Positions 42,927-51,020 of a DNA stretch of 64,000 nucleotides are shown piece by piece (positions within the stretch are counted from its first letter, which is position 1; each line of letters opens with the position of its first letter). Source of the DNA: Martelella mediterranea. Its GTDB lineage: Bacteria; Pseudomonadota; Alphaproteobacteria; Rhizobiales; Rhizobiaceae. Location of the stretch: the NCBI RefSeq assembly GCF_021021415.1, contig NZ_JAINWJ010000030.1, positions 38,169 to 102,168 on the forward strand, written 5' to 3'. A program made the translations under genes and the position numbers. The notes under the pieces were generated by a model. The model was not told the DNA's origin. It saw only the letters and a list, made by a program, of their open reading frames with translations, and made no database searches.

Positions 42927-43574
42927 ATGACCACATCCTCTGAAAACCCGACCGACAAGATGCAGGACATGCTGTGCAGCCTGTCCCGGAATTGGTGGGC
43001 ATTCGTGTTACGCGGCGTGCTCGCATTGATCATCGCAGTGCTAGCCTTCGTCATGCCTGCGGAAGCGCTTCTGGCGCTCACGCTGGTCTTCGGCGCGTTC
43101 GCCTTTGCCGACGGCGTGTTCGGCCTCGTCGCCGCGATACGTAACATCCGCAAGGGCGAACGCTGGGGCTGGCTGATGTTCAGCGGCATTCTGGGCATCG
43201 CCACGGGCGTCGTCGTGGTTGTCTCGCCTTTTGTCGCGACGCTTGTGCTTGCGACATTCCTCTGGGCCAGCATCGCATTCTGGTCCGTGTTCTCGGGTGC
43301 CCTCGAGATCGCGGCAGCGATCCGCCTGCGAAAGGAAATCAACGGCGAAATCTGGCTGATCCTGAGCGGCCTTCTCTCGGTCGTTCTCGGTGTCGTCGTG
43401 ACCTGGATGCTGCTGACGCGCCCGGTCGAAAGCTTCCTCGCGCTCGGCTGGCTGATCGGCTTCTACGCCGCGGTCTTCGGGGTGATGATGATCCTCCTCG
43501 GGCTACGGCTTCGCAAGGCGGATCGTTCGGACGGTGCGGCCTTCGATAACGCTCCCCCATCGGCAAAGGCGTGA
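42927..43574 (+). CDS. hdeD: HdeD-family membrane protein
   Basis: The 215-residue protein has six membrane segments in three similar hairpins (WWAFVLRGVLALIIAVLAFVMP, WGWLMFSGILGIATGVVVV, IWLILSGLLSVVLGVVVTWML), the HdeD/DUF308 pattern. HdeD helps E. coli resist acid at high density and is a standard member of stress-tolerance islands. GGAG precedes the ATG, 26 bases after the HPF-sigma gene. Confidence 0.9.
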   Translation: MTTSSENPTDKMQDMLCSLSRNWWAFVLRGVLALIIAVLAFVMPAEALLALTLVFGAFAFADGVFGLVAAIRNIRKGERWGWLMFSGILGIATGVVVVVSPFVATLVLATFLWASIAFWSVFSGALEIAAAIRLRKEINGEIWLILSGLLSVVLGVVVTWMLLTRPVESFLALGWLIGFYAAVFGVMMILLGLRLRKADRSDGAAFDNAPPSAKA

Positions 43575-43786
43575 GGTGCCCTGTGGTGGATGACGGGCGA
43601 CTTGCCGGCGAGGAGCACGATTTCACCCGATGGGACGAAACGATCTTCGACCGTTGCCTGAGCACCGGTTTCAATCCGTTCGGCAGCGGTCCGACGCCAA
43701 TCTTCCTGCGGCACCGGGACGCAGAGGCGCCGGACGCCGATGCAAAGCCGTGCATGCCACCTGACACCGAAAATGCGAGGTGCTGA
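43571..43786 (+). CDS. Possible small coupled protein (71 residues)
   Basis: A GTG start overlaps the hdeD stop (GTGA), and its TGA overlaps the ATG of the next gene, so the frame fills the gap exactly. The product (EEHDFTRWDETIFDRCLSTGFNPFGSGPTPIFLRHRD) has no recognised domain, signal or membrane segment. The tight coupling supports translation, while the lack of homology I can recall argues for caution. It might be a remnant. Confidence 0.4.
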   Translation: MRCPVVDDGRLAGEEHDFTRWDETIFDRCLSTGFNPFGSGPTPIFLRHRDAEAPDADAKPCMPPDTENARC

Positions 43787-44406
43787 TGTCGAACCGCCTG
43801 CCTGACTTGGCATTTGCTGCTGCGGCCGCTGCCTTGGGCATCGGCATCGTTTTCGTTTTTCGTTCGATGTATCTTGCCGAAGACATACTGCCTTTCGCGC
43901 AGGAGATGACGCTCATCTTCCTCGGCGCTGTCGTGACGATCATTCTGACCGCGGCGCTTCTCAATCGCCAGACCGATCTCGAGCTTCGCAAGGAAGGAAG
44001 GGTCATCATCCTCCAGCAGCAATGCGACATTTACATGGCCTGTATCGAGAAGGTCGCAGAGATCGTGGAAACCGCAAGGCACGATGCCAAGCTGATCGAT
44101 GAACTGCGTGTTCTCAGCCACAAGCTGGCTGTAGTCGCGAGTGCAGGGGTCGTTTCCAGCTTCGAGCAGGTACTGGAGAGATTGCAGTCCGGTTTTGCTG
44201 ACGGCACGCTCTCGGACGGGGACGGAGAGGGCGTGATGAATGCCGTCGCCGATCTCACGATAGCGATGCGGTCGGACGTCCTGCACGCTGCTGCCTTTCC
44301 TTCGCAGAACACCGAACGCGCCGTTCGCCTGAATTCGAGGCGAATGGAAAAACTCGACGATCTCGAACGTCACCTTCTCGTATCCACCAACACCCGGGAG
44401 AACTGA
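43786..44406 (+). CDS. Membrane-anchored helical protein, function unknown
   Basis: The 206-residue protein has two N-terminal membrane segments (about 8-28 and 38-62) and a cytosolic helical domain with the run LQQQCDIYMACIEKVAEIVETARHD. I do not recognise the family. The layout resembles small sensors or scaffolds. Position between hdeD and the NDUFS4-like gene suggests a stress-island passenger. ATG 43786 overlaps the stop of the preceding small frame; an upstream GTG at 43780 is also in frame. Confidence 0.7.
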   Translation: MSNRLPDLAFAAAAAALGIGIVFVFRSMYLAEDILPFAQEMTLIFLGAVVTIILTAALLNRQTDLELRKEGRVIILQQQCDIYMACIEKVAEIVETARHDAKLIDELRVLSHKLAVVASAGVVSSFEQVLERLQSGFADGTLSDGDGEGVMNAVADLTIAMRSDVLHAAAFPSQNTERAVRLNSRRMEKLDDLERHLLVSTNTREN

Positions 44407-44407
44407 T

Positions 44408-44968
44408 ATGCGCGGCCATAATCGCCCACCATTCCCGCCGAAAATTCCCGGAACCGATCTGCCATCCTGGGACGTGCCGACGGCAATCATCTACCGTCCT
44501 GCCCGTTCCGCGATGACATCGGCGCCTCGGCGCAACTACTGGGTCCTCGAGTTCGAGCCGTCGCGGCCGCCGCAGATCGAGCCGCTGATGGGATACACGT
44601 CGAGCGGCGATCCCCATCGTCCGATTCGGCTGAAGTTTCCGGATCGCGACAGCGCCGTGGACTTCGCAGAGCGGCAGGACTGGCATTATGTCGTGCGCGA
44701 GGACGCTGGGGGAGCCCGGATGGCGAACCCTTGGGCGGGTGAGACGCGCCACCGGCTGCACAGGGGCGTCGATGCCCCGGGAGCCTTCCGGGTCCCGTTC
44801 CGCCCCGATCGCCGCCTCTCAAGAGGCGTCCAGCATGAGAGCACGGCCGACCCGTCTACCAGCGACAGGGAGAGTTTCGATCCGGTCCTCGAAGCCTCGC
44901 TCGAATCCTTCCCCGCCTCTGATCCTCCGGCGTGGACGGGTGTGACAATTGCAAGAAAGACGACGTGA
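44408..44968 (+). CDS. NDUFS4-like (ETC complex I subunit) protein
   Basis: The 186-residue protein contains the NDUFS4/ETC_C1 pattern: AIIYRPARSAMTSAPRRNYWVLEFEP, MGYTSSGDPHRPIRLKFPDRDSAVDFAERQDWHYVV. Standard alphaproteobacterial complex I subunits of this family are about 100 residues. Here a 75-residue tail follows (TSDRESFDPVLEASLESFPASDPPAW). It might protect or replace a complex I accessory subunit under stress. It starts one base after the preceding stop. Confidence 0.78.
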   Translation: MRGHNRPPFPPKIPGTDLPSWDVPTAIIYRPARSAMTSAPRRNYWVLEFEPSRPPQIEPLMGYTSSGDPHRPIRLKFPDRDSAVDFAERQDWHYVVREDAGGARMANPWAGETRHRLHRGVDAPGAFRVPFRPDRRLSRGVQHESTADPSTSDRESFDPVLEASLESFPASDPPAWTGVTIARKTT

Positions 44969-45001
44969 TGACGGCCAGCTGCATGCGCTCGGGGAAATGA
45001 G

Positions 45002-45753
45002 ATGTTTCCATGGGCCGATACCGTTGCGCGCAGATACCCCCCGTGGCCGTCTGGTCAGTCGTCGGGATCAGCCTTCTCGCTTTCCTCTACCAGAGCGGCC
45101 TGCCGCCGCGTGCGCTCAACCGGTTCCTGTTCGACTTCGCGCTGGTGCCGTCGCGCGTCTTCGGTCAGTTCCGCCTCGTCGCCCCGTCCGACTGGACCCC
45201 GTTCCTGACCAACATCTTCCTGCACGGGGGCTGGCTGCATCTCATCTTGAACATGTGGACGCTCTGGATCTTCGGCCCTGCCGTCGAAGATCGGCTCGGA
45301 CCGGGTAGATTCACACTGTCCTATCTGTTCTGTGGTGTGGCGGCCGGACTGGCTCACGCGCTGGCGAACCCCCACTCAGTCGTTCCCGCGCTTGGCGCAT
45401 CGGGGGCCATCGCGGGCGTGATCGGTTGCTAAGCACGCATGTTTCCGGCGGCTCGGCTGGTGGTGATCGTGCCGATTCTGTTCATTCCCGTCTTCTTCGA
45501 AGTGCGCGCGGTCATTTTCGCGATGATCTGGTTCTTCATGCAGGTCATTCCCGGCTTTCTGTCGCTCGGCAGCGATCAGGCCACGGGCGGGATTGCCTGG
45601 TGGGCGCATATCGGCGGGTTTGTCGCCGGTTGGCTCGTAACGCCACCCCTGCGAAGGCGCGCCGACGCCTATCGCCACTATTATCGCGACGAGGGCATCT
45701 ATGGCTTTCTGCCGGATGGCCGACGGGAAGGAGGACAAGGTCCATGGACATAA
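45002..45753 (+). pseudogene. Rhomboid intramembrane serine protease, broken
   Basis: From ATG 45002 the frame encodes MFPWADTVARRYPP. A six-C tract at 45036-45042 then needs one more C to continue as VAVWSVVGISLLAFLYQ. The protease core is present (HGGWLHLILNMWTLWIFGPAVEDRLG, catalytic serine in GASGAIAGVIG). The frame stops at TAA 45430-45432, where TAC is expected, and resumes in phase as ARMFPAARLVVIVP with the second catalytic histidine in WWAHIGGFVAGW. Two lesions make it nonfunctional unless read through. It overlaps the next gene by 10 bases. Confidence 0.85.
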
Positions 45754-46586
45754 TGCAGCTGTTCTGGCTGTTCTTCATCATTTCGGCGCTGCAGCCGGTT
45801 CTGCAGCGCAGATATCTTGAGGCGATGCGCACACGCAAGATCGCCAACATCGAGAAGAAGCGCGGCAGTCGCGTAATTCTGCTGATTCATCGGCAGGAGA
45901 CCATGAACCTGCTGGGTTTCCCCCTGATGCGCTACATCGATGTCAATGACTCGGAGGACGTCCTGCGCGCGATCCAGATGACCGACGACGAAGTGCCGCT
46001 CGACATCGTGCTGCACACACCGGGCGGCCTTGTGCTGGCAGCAACCCAGATCGCTCGGGCCATTCAGGGCCACAAGGGCAAGGTCACCGTGTTCGTGCCG
46101 CATTACGCGATGTCGGGCGGCACGTTGATCGCGCTTGCCGCCGACGAGATCGTGATGTGCGAGCATTCCGTGCTGGGACCCGTCGATCCGCAACTTGGCC
46201 AGTTGCCGGCCGCCTCGCTCCTCAAAGTCGTCGAGGAGAAACCCATCGCCGAGATCGACGACCAGACCCTGATCATGGCCGATGTCGGTCGCAAGGCCAT
46301 TGCGCAGATCGAGGCATTCGCGAAGCGTCTTTTGTCCGACAAGATGGACGAGAACCGCGCGGCGGCGCTGGCGGCGAAGCTGGCGACGGGCACCTGGACC
46401 CACGATTATCCCATCTTTGCCGAAGAGGCCCGCGACATGGGCCTGCCCGTCGGAACGGACATGCCCAAGGAAATACTGGAGCTAATGACGCTCTATCCGC
46501 AGCCGGTTCGGCGCCAGGGCGGTGGCGTGGAATACCTACCCGCGCCGCGGCAGCGAGAGGCCCGCCGCGCCATATCCACGCGCTGA
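45744..46586 (+). CDS. SDH-type (ClpP-fold) membrane-associated serine protease
   Basis: The 280-residue protein has one N-terminal hydrophobic segment (IMQLFWLFFIISALQPVLQ) followed by a ClpP/crotonase-fold domain: VILLIHRQE, LDIVLHTPGGLVLAATQIARAI, and HYAMSGGTLIALAADEIVM with the likely nucleophilic serine. It matches serine dehydrogenase proteinase (SDH/SppA-like) proteins found in stress-tolerance islands. AAGGAGGACAAGG precedes ATG 45744; longer frames upstream overlap the rhomboid remnant and are rejected. Confidence 0.87.
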   Translation: MDIMQLFWLFFIISALQPVLQRRYLEAMRTRKIANIEKKRGSRVILLIHRQETMNLLGFPLMRYIDVNDSEDVLRAIQMTDDEVPLDIVLHTPGGLVLAATQIARAIQGHKGKVTVFVPHYAMSGGTLIALAADEIVMCEHSVLGPVDPQLGQLPAASLLKVVEEKPIAEIDDQTLIMADVGRKAIAQIEAFAKRLLSDKMDENRAAALAAKLATGTWTHDYPIFAEEARDMGLPVGTDMPKEILELMTLYPQPVRRQGGGVEYLPAPRQREARRAISTR

Positions 46587-46638
46587 ACGCTTGCATCATT
46601 CGGCCGCCGAGCCCGGATCGTCAACGAAAGGATACAGG

Positions 46639-47061
46639 ATGCCCACGGTCGCTTGCCTGCAGTGCAATTCCACCAACAGGGTGCCGCAAGAGCGCCTGAG
46701 CGACAACCCCAATTGCGGACACTGCGGCGCGCCTCTCTTTCAAGGCATGCCCGTCACGCTCACCGCGGCTAATTTTGACCGCCATGCGAATGCCGAACTG
46801 CCAGTGCTGGTCGATTTCTGGGCCGAGTGGTGCGGGCCATGCAAGATGATGGCGCCCCAGTTCGAGGCGGCGGCGCGCTCGCTCGAACCCCATGTCCGCC
46901 TGGGCAAGCTCGACACCGAGGCCGAACAGCAGATTGCCGGCCGCTACGGGATCCGCGGCATTCCCACCATGATCCTGTTCAGTAGCGGGAAGGAAATCGC
47001 GAGAACGAGCGGAGCAATGCCTGCCGCGCAGATAGCGCAGTGGGCGTGGTCGCACGTCTAG
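46639..47061 (+). CDS. trxC: Thioredoxin 2
   Basis: The 140-residue protein has an N-terminal zinc-binding module (CLQC and CGHC pairs within the first 32 residues) and a thioredoxin fold with the WCGPC active site in VDFWAEWCGPCKMMAPQF and the cis-proline in GIRGIPTMILF. TrxC-type thioredoxins reduce oxidised and chlorinated proteins and are standard in stress-tolerance islands. AAGGATACAGG precedes ATG 46639. Confidence 0.93.
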   Translation: MPTVACLQCNSTNRVPQERLSDNPNCGHCGAPLFQGMPVTLTAANFDRHANAELPVLVDFWAEWCGPCKMMAPQFEAAARSLEPHVRLGKLDTEAEQQIAGRYGIRGIPTMILFSSGKEIARTSGAMPAAQIAQWAWSHV

Positions 47062-47124
47062 GTCTAGAGTTTACAGGTATTGGCCTTACCTGCGCCATGC
47101 CATCAGGAGAAGAAGGAGAAGAAC

Positions 47125-48270
47125 ATGCATGGCGTGACCGGATTTGTTGAAAGTGCGGCCTTGTTGGTCTTTGCCGCGTTCGTGCTCGTGACGATATGTT
47201 CACGGATCGGCGTGCCCAGTATCGTCGGTTACATTCTTGCCGGCATAGTCATCGGACCTGCCGGCCTCGGCCTAATTGCCGAAAACGCTGCCCTGAGCAG
47301 CATCGGCGAGATCAGAGTGGTGCTGCTGCTGTTCGCGCTCGGCCTGGAATTCTCGTTCGAGAAGCTCGTAAGACTCAGGAAGCATGTCTTCGGTCTTGGA
47401 GCCGTGCAGGTTGCAGTCACGACGATAACGGTGTCGTTGATAGCGAGTCTGATCTTCGATCTCGCGCCCGTCCCCGCAATCCTCATCGGCGGGGCCGTTG
47501 CCATGTCATCCACGGCCATGTGCCTCAAGGTGCTCGCAAGCGCGAACGCTCTGGGATCGGCCCAAGGACGCCTGGCCATTGCGGTGCTTCTGTTTCAAGA
47601 CTTGGCAGCTGTCGCATTCCTGCTTCTGCACGATTCGATGAGTGGAGCCGCAGAAGGGTATGGCGTGATAACGGTCGTCGCCAGTGCAACGGCATTGGTT
47701 GCAGCTCTGTTCATTGCCCGTGGCCCGTTGCAGTTGCTGGCCCGTTGGGTAGCGTCGCGTGGCGATCCGGAACTTGCCCAGCTTCTCGCGCTCACCATTG
47801 CACTAGGGTCTGCGATTGTCGCGGCCACCGCCGGCCTTTCTCCGGCACTCGCCGCATTCGCGGCCGGCATGATCATCGGCGAGGGTGACGCGCGCCATGC
47901 CGTCGAGAACGAGATCCGGCCCTTCCGCGATTTGTTTGTCGGGATTTTCTTCGTAAGCATCGGAACGCAATTGCCACTTTGGATCATCCCGTATGCGTGG
48001 CCAGTCGTGCTGAGCTGGCTCGCGATCATATTTGCGGGCAAGACGCTGATCGTTTTGGTCGTCGCCCGACTATTCGGCGAGTCGCTTCAGACCGCATGGA
48101 GGACTGGGATCATCCTGGCCCACGGAGGAGAATTCAGCCTGATGCTGCTGTCGGCTTCCTCGACATCGGGCAGTGTTGCGGAGGAATTCGCTGGTCCTTT
48201 ACTCCTCGCGATTGGCATGAGCATGCTGGCCGGGAGTGTCATGGTCAGATGGGCGGGGCTAAAGGTTTAG
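47125..48270 (+). CDS. kefB: KefB-type cation:proton antiporter, membrane domain only
   Basis: The 381-residue protein has about 12 membrane segments with the CPA2 features GYILAGIVIGPAGLGLI, LFALGLEFSFEKLVRLR, LLFQDLAAVAFLLLHDSM and GIILAHGGEFSLMLL. KefB/KefC proteins normally continue with a RCK nucleotide-binding domain that gates the channel. Here the frame ends right after the membrane part (VMVRWAGLKV). Phage genes of the opposite strand begin 35 bases later, so truncation at the island edge is likely. Alternatively it is a short antiporter. AAGGAGAAGAAC precedes the ATG. Confidence 0.87.
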   Translation: MHGVTGFVESAALLVFAAFVLVTICSRIGVPSIVGYILAGIVIGPAGLGLIAENAALSSIGEIRVVLLLFALGLEFSFEKLVRLRKHVFGLGAVQVAVTTITVSLIASLIFDLAPVPAILIGGAVAMSSTAMCLKVLASANALGSAQGRLAIAVLLFQDLAAVAFLLLHDSMSGAAEGYGVITVVASATALVAALFIARGPLQLLARWVASRGDPELAQLLALTIALGSAIVAATAGLSPALAAFAAGMIIGEGDARHAVENEIRPFRDLFVGIFFVSIGTQLPLWIIPYAWPVVLSWLAIIFAGKTLIVLVVARLFGESLQTAWRTGIILAHGGEFSLMLLSASSTSGSVAEEFAGPLLLAIGMSMLAGSVMVRWAGLKV

Positions 48271-48304
48271 TGGGGTCAACATCAATATAACTATATTACT
48301 CAGA

Positions 48305-48556
48305 TTACTGACAGCACGCCCACGCCTGATCCCGCATGACGCTTTCGGAAAGCAATTCGGCGATTGCCGACCCATCCGGCAGCAGATCGAGCTCGTCGGC
48401 TGCGTGCGCCTGGACCTCTCGGCTATGGTCAACAAAGGGCGGACAGACGGTAGCCATGCGGGGATCGAAATTGGCCGTCGCGCAGGCAATCAGCGAGATT
48501 GCTGCGATCACGAGGACGGCGAGCTGCCGCGTCGAGCATCTGGCGTTGGATGTCAT
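48305..48556 (-). CDS. Rz1-like outer-membrane spanin lipoprotein
   Basis: The 83-residue frame starts inside the Rz-like gene in another phase. It has a signal segment and lipobox (AVLVIAAISLIAC) and a short periplasmic part (VCPPFVDHSREVQAHAADELDLLPDGSAIAELLSESVMRDQAWACC). Nested Rz/Rz1 genes are the hallmark of phage spanins that fuse the inner and outer membranes at lysis. Similar proteins sit at the lysis end of Rhodobacter-type phages. Confidence 0.7.
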   Translation of the reverse strand: MTSNARCSTRQLAVLVIAAISLIACATANFDPRMATVCPPFVDHSREVQAHAADELDLLPDGSAIAELLSESVMRDQAWACCQ

Positions 48557-48730
48557 TGACCTTCTCGGAGGTTTCGAGGCGTTCGGCGAGCCGGCCAGCG
48601 CGCTCGCCGGAGCGCCGGAGCGCCGGAGCGTGAGCAGGAACAGAAGCACAGCGAGGACGATGGCGCCGAAGCGCAGCGCCGCCCGCGTCCACGGGCTGGC
48701 GGCGAACCCGGTCAGAAGCGCGGCGATCAC
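48429..48730 (-). pseudogene. Rz-like inner-membrane spanin, frameshifted by an 8-bp repeat
   Basis: A GTG at 48730 overlaps the endolysin stop and starts VIAALLTGFAASPWTRAALRFGAIVLAVLLFLLTLRRSG, an inner-membrane anchor. The sequence cgccggag is present three times in tandem (48605-48628). Removing one copy restores GERAGRLAERLETSEKVNDIQRQMLDAA, a coiled-coil periplasmic arm. With three copies the frame runs instead into the Rz1 phase. So the gene is probably inactivated by slippage, although a frame mixture in the population is possible. Confidence 0.65.
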
Positions 48731-49401
48731 CGCCGCCCCCGGCGCCAGTCGTCGAGGCGGGCATAGATGGTGACCGCGATGCCACCGAGTGCCACCGCAA
48801 TGAACACCCAGCGCAGGGTGTCGAGGTACGGCACCAGCGGCAGGATGGCGGATTGGGTCTCGGCGAGGACACTCTGCGCCACCTCGACCCCGGCTGCGCC
48901 CAGCGTCGCCGCTCCGGCAGCCCCGCCGCCCCTCATGGTGCGGCTGTGGGCCAGAACTTCGCGCGCTGGTGGCGTTTCTTCGGTGAAGGCAGTCGCCCGG
49001 ACCGGGAACCGCTCGCCCCACTGCCGTGCGGGCCCGAGGTCGACATGGATGAACCCCGATCTCGGGTAGAAGCCCAAGCCGAGGAACCCGACCTCCCGCG
49101 CCGCGGCCTCGAACACCACCGGGTCGTGGTTCGCCATGGCGATATCAAAGGCGGCGCCGTCGAGGTGCTTGGAGCGGGTCGCGCCGCCCACGGCGCGATT
49201 GTGCTCAGGGCTGCGATAGGCGGAGCGGACGATCAGCGGCTTGCCGAGCCGGTCGCGCAGCGCCTGCAGCTTGTCGAGCGCGGGTTCGTTGATGAGCAGC
49301 TTGCCGGTGCCCCGGCAGGCGATCTCGGCCGGGCTGAAATTCGGCCAGTGCCAGGTGCCCTCGGGCACGTCGCGCCAGTGGCTGTGGAAGGTATTCGTCA
49401 T
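48727..49401 (-). CDS. Phage endolysin, M15 D-Ala-D-Ala peptidase
   Basis: The 224-residue protein has a peptidase M15A domain (residues 1-125) with zinc ligands in SKHLDGAAFDI and FIHVDLG, and the SAYRSPEHN motif. A C-terminal hydrophobic segment (VFIAVALGGIAVTIYARL) may anchor it. It cuts peptide cross-links in peptidoglycan. GGAGG precedes ATG 49401. It begins a lysis cassette with overlapping spanin genes. Confidence 0.88.
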   Translation of the reverse strand: MTNTFHSHWRDVPEGTWHWPNFSPAEIACRGTGKLLINEPALDKLQALRDRLGKPLIVRSAYRSPEHNRAVGGATRSKHLDGAAFDIAMANHDPVVFEAAAREVGFLGLGFYPRSGFIHVDLGPARQWGERFPVRATAFTEETPPAREVLAHSRTMRGGGAAGAATLGAAGVEVAQSVLAETQSAILPLVPYLDTLRWVFIAVALGGIAVTIYARLDDWRRGRR

Positions 49402-49458
49402 GGGGTCCTCCGAAACGAGTTTCCGGCCCCTCGCAGGGGCTCGGCGCGTTCGCCGTTC

Positions 49459-49500
49459 GGGAAGGTCCACCGGACCTTCCCGTCTGCCTGTCAGGCAGAC
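49459..49500. terminator. Two tandem hairpins between DUF6127 and endolysin genes
   Basis: A 10-bp stem gggaaggtcc / ggaccttccc (49459-49468 and 49472-49481) is followed at once by gtctgcc / ggcagac (49482-49500). They lie 60 bases past the DUF6127 stop on the minus strand. There is no T tract, so they may be attenuating or processing structures. Confidence 0.5.
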
Positions 49501-49561
49501 CACGGCTCACCCCGCCACGAGGGCGGGTCATTGCGGGCTGATGAATGGGGATGGGGAGCGG

Positions 49562-49849
49562 CTACGGGCCGCCGCCGAAGATCTTGAGCTTGATGGCGAT
49601 GCCCGCGAGCAGCGCCAGCATCACGCCGGTGGTGATCATGCGGACGGCGGTCTGCATGGCGGTGCGGCGCACCAGCCGGATGCAGTCCACCAAGGAGCGC
49701 AGATCGCGGATGTCGAGCGCGGCCTCGTCGCCGTCGAGCCCGACGTCGGCCAGTGCGCGCTTCGCGCCTTCCTCTGCGGCCCGCGTCAGGATCGCCTCGA
49801 ACTCGGCGTCGGGCATGCGCACGAAGCCCTCGGATCGGGGTGGTGTCAT
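49562..49849 (-). CDS. DUF6127 phage-associated membrane protein
   Basis: The 95-residue protein has an acidic soluble part (MPDAEFEAILTRAAEEGAKRALADVGLDGDEAALDIRDLRSLVDCIRLVRRTA) and one membrane segment (MITTGVMLALLAGIAIKLKIFG). This is the usual form of DUF6127 proteins found between tail-fibre and endolysin genes of alphaproteobacterial prophages. A holin-like role would fit the position but is not shown. Confidence 0.8.
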   Translation of the reverse strand: MTPPRSEGFVRMPDAEFEAILTRAAEEGAKRALADVGLDGDEAALDIRDLRSLVDCIRLVRRTAMQTAVRMITTGVMLALLAGIAIKLKIFGGGP

Positions 49850-49868
49850 CGGATCCTCCTTGCGCCGC

Positions 49869-50945
49869 TCAGCCGATCTTGCAGCCCCAGAAGGACGTGT
49901 GATCGGCGGCGAAGTAGCCGTCCGCGACCCGGAAATACCCCTGCAGCTCGACGGTATCGCCGGCTGTCAGCGGCACCATCGTCTGCAGCCAGATCGCGGT
50001 GGCGAGCGAGACATGAGTGGCGGAGATCTCGCCGAGCGAGCCGCGGATTTCGGTCGTGTCGTTCAGGACGAGCCGCCCCCGCATGCGCGCGGTGGTACTG
50101 GCGTTGACCTTGTACATGAGCGTCGCGCCGAAGAGGTACGTGCCGTCCACGGGCGCCACGAACCGGTTGTTCGCGGCGTCGAACGCGCCACGATCGTTGG
50201 TGTCGGTGTTGTTGAGGCCGATCTTCGTCCAGGTCCCGACGCCGACATAATTGTCGTAGTTGGTGTACGCCTTGAAGCGCGGCAGACGGGGCTGGTCCAC
50301 GATGCCGGTGGCGTTGTCGACGCTGAGCCCATCGAAGAAGGTGCTGCCGTCGGCCGAGACTGCGAGCCGGAACCGGTCCGAGCCGAAGAGCCCCACCAGC
50401 GCCTTGGTCACGAAGTTGGTCTGCAGCGTCAGGCCGAGATCGTCGCCGGCGGCCTCCTTGTTCATGGTGTAGAACAGATCGCCGGTGCCGCCTTCGGCCA
50501 CCGTCTTGGCGGTCCAGAGCGCGGCGTTCAGCTTGGCCGAGAACGGGTTCGACGCATCCGCTGTGGTGCCGACCCCGAGCAGCGCCATGTTCTGCAGCGC
50601 CGCCGGTGTGGTGCCGACCCAGCCCGCGCCGTCGTAGACCAGCAGCAGCCCCTCGTCCTCGACCCATGCGCGCCACCCCGTCCGCGGCGGCATGCGCAGC
50701 CATGCCCCGTCCGTCCAGAGTGCCACGTTAAGGTCCCAGCCCGCCCAGTCGCCCGTCGCGCCCGAAGCGACGATGTAGCGATCGCCGTCGGCGGGGCTCG
50801 CCGGGGGTGCTTCCAGATCGCGGTCGAGAACCGAGAGCTGGACGAGCCCGTCGAGGATCCGCAGCGCCTCATTGTGGGTGACATGCTTCTGGGCCTGCGC
50901 CGCGAGGATGTAGGGCAGCAGCAGATGGGTCGTGGCGTCGGACAT
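49869..50945 (-). CDS. DUF2793 phage tail/receptor-binding protein
   Basis: The 358-residue protein starts with the DUF2793 domain (LLPYILAAQAQKHVTHNEALRILDGLVQLSVLDR through DGDRYIVASGATGDWAGWDLNVALW) and ends with a jelly-roll-like part (RGAFDAANNRFVAPVDGTYLFGATLMYK), of the C1q-like type seen at tail-fibre tips. It probably binds a host-surface sugar. It lies between the tail-tip gene and the lysis genes, as in Rhodobacterales phages and gene transfer agents. Confidence 0.87.
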   Translation of the reverse strand: MSDATTHLLLPYILAAQAQKHVTHNEALRILDGLVQLSVLDRDLEAPPASPADGDRYIVASGATGDWAGWDLNVALWTDGAWLRMPPRTGWRAWVEDEGLLLVYDGAGWVGTTPAALQNMALLGVGTTADASNPFSAKLNAALWTAKTVAEGGTGDLFYTMNKEAAGDDLGLTLQTNFVTKALVGLFGSDRFRLAVSADGSTFFDGLSVDNATGIVDQPRLPRFKAYTNYDNYVGVGTWTKIGLNNTDTNDRGAFDAANNRFVAPVDGTYLFGATLMYKVNASTTARMRGRLVLNDTTEIRGSLGEISATHVSLATAIWLQTMVPLTAGDTVELQGYFRVADGYFAADHTSFWGCKIG

Positions 50946-50967
50946 GGGCGGTCTCCAGAACGAAGAA

Positions 50968-50990
50968 CGCCGCCTGCATGGCAGGCGGCG
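50968..50990 (-). other. 10-bp hairpin upstream of the DUF2793 gene
   Basis: The stem cgccgcctgc (50968-50977) and gcaggcggcg (50981-50990) with loop atg lies 23 bases before the DUF2793 start on its strand. It may be an mRNA structure that separates it from the preceding gene. Confidence 0.45.
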
Positions 50991-51020
50991 GACAATGGCG
51001 CGGTGATCGGCGATGGCGAG

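Noticed and set aside
49562..49849. DUF6127 gene as a confirmed holin
   Set aside because: One membrane segment and position before the endolysin would fit, but no holin family motif is visible.
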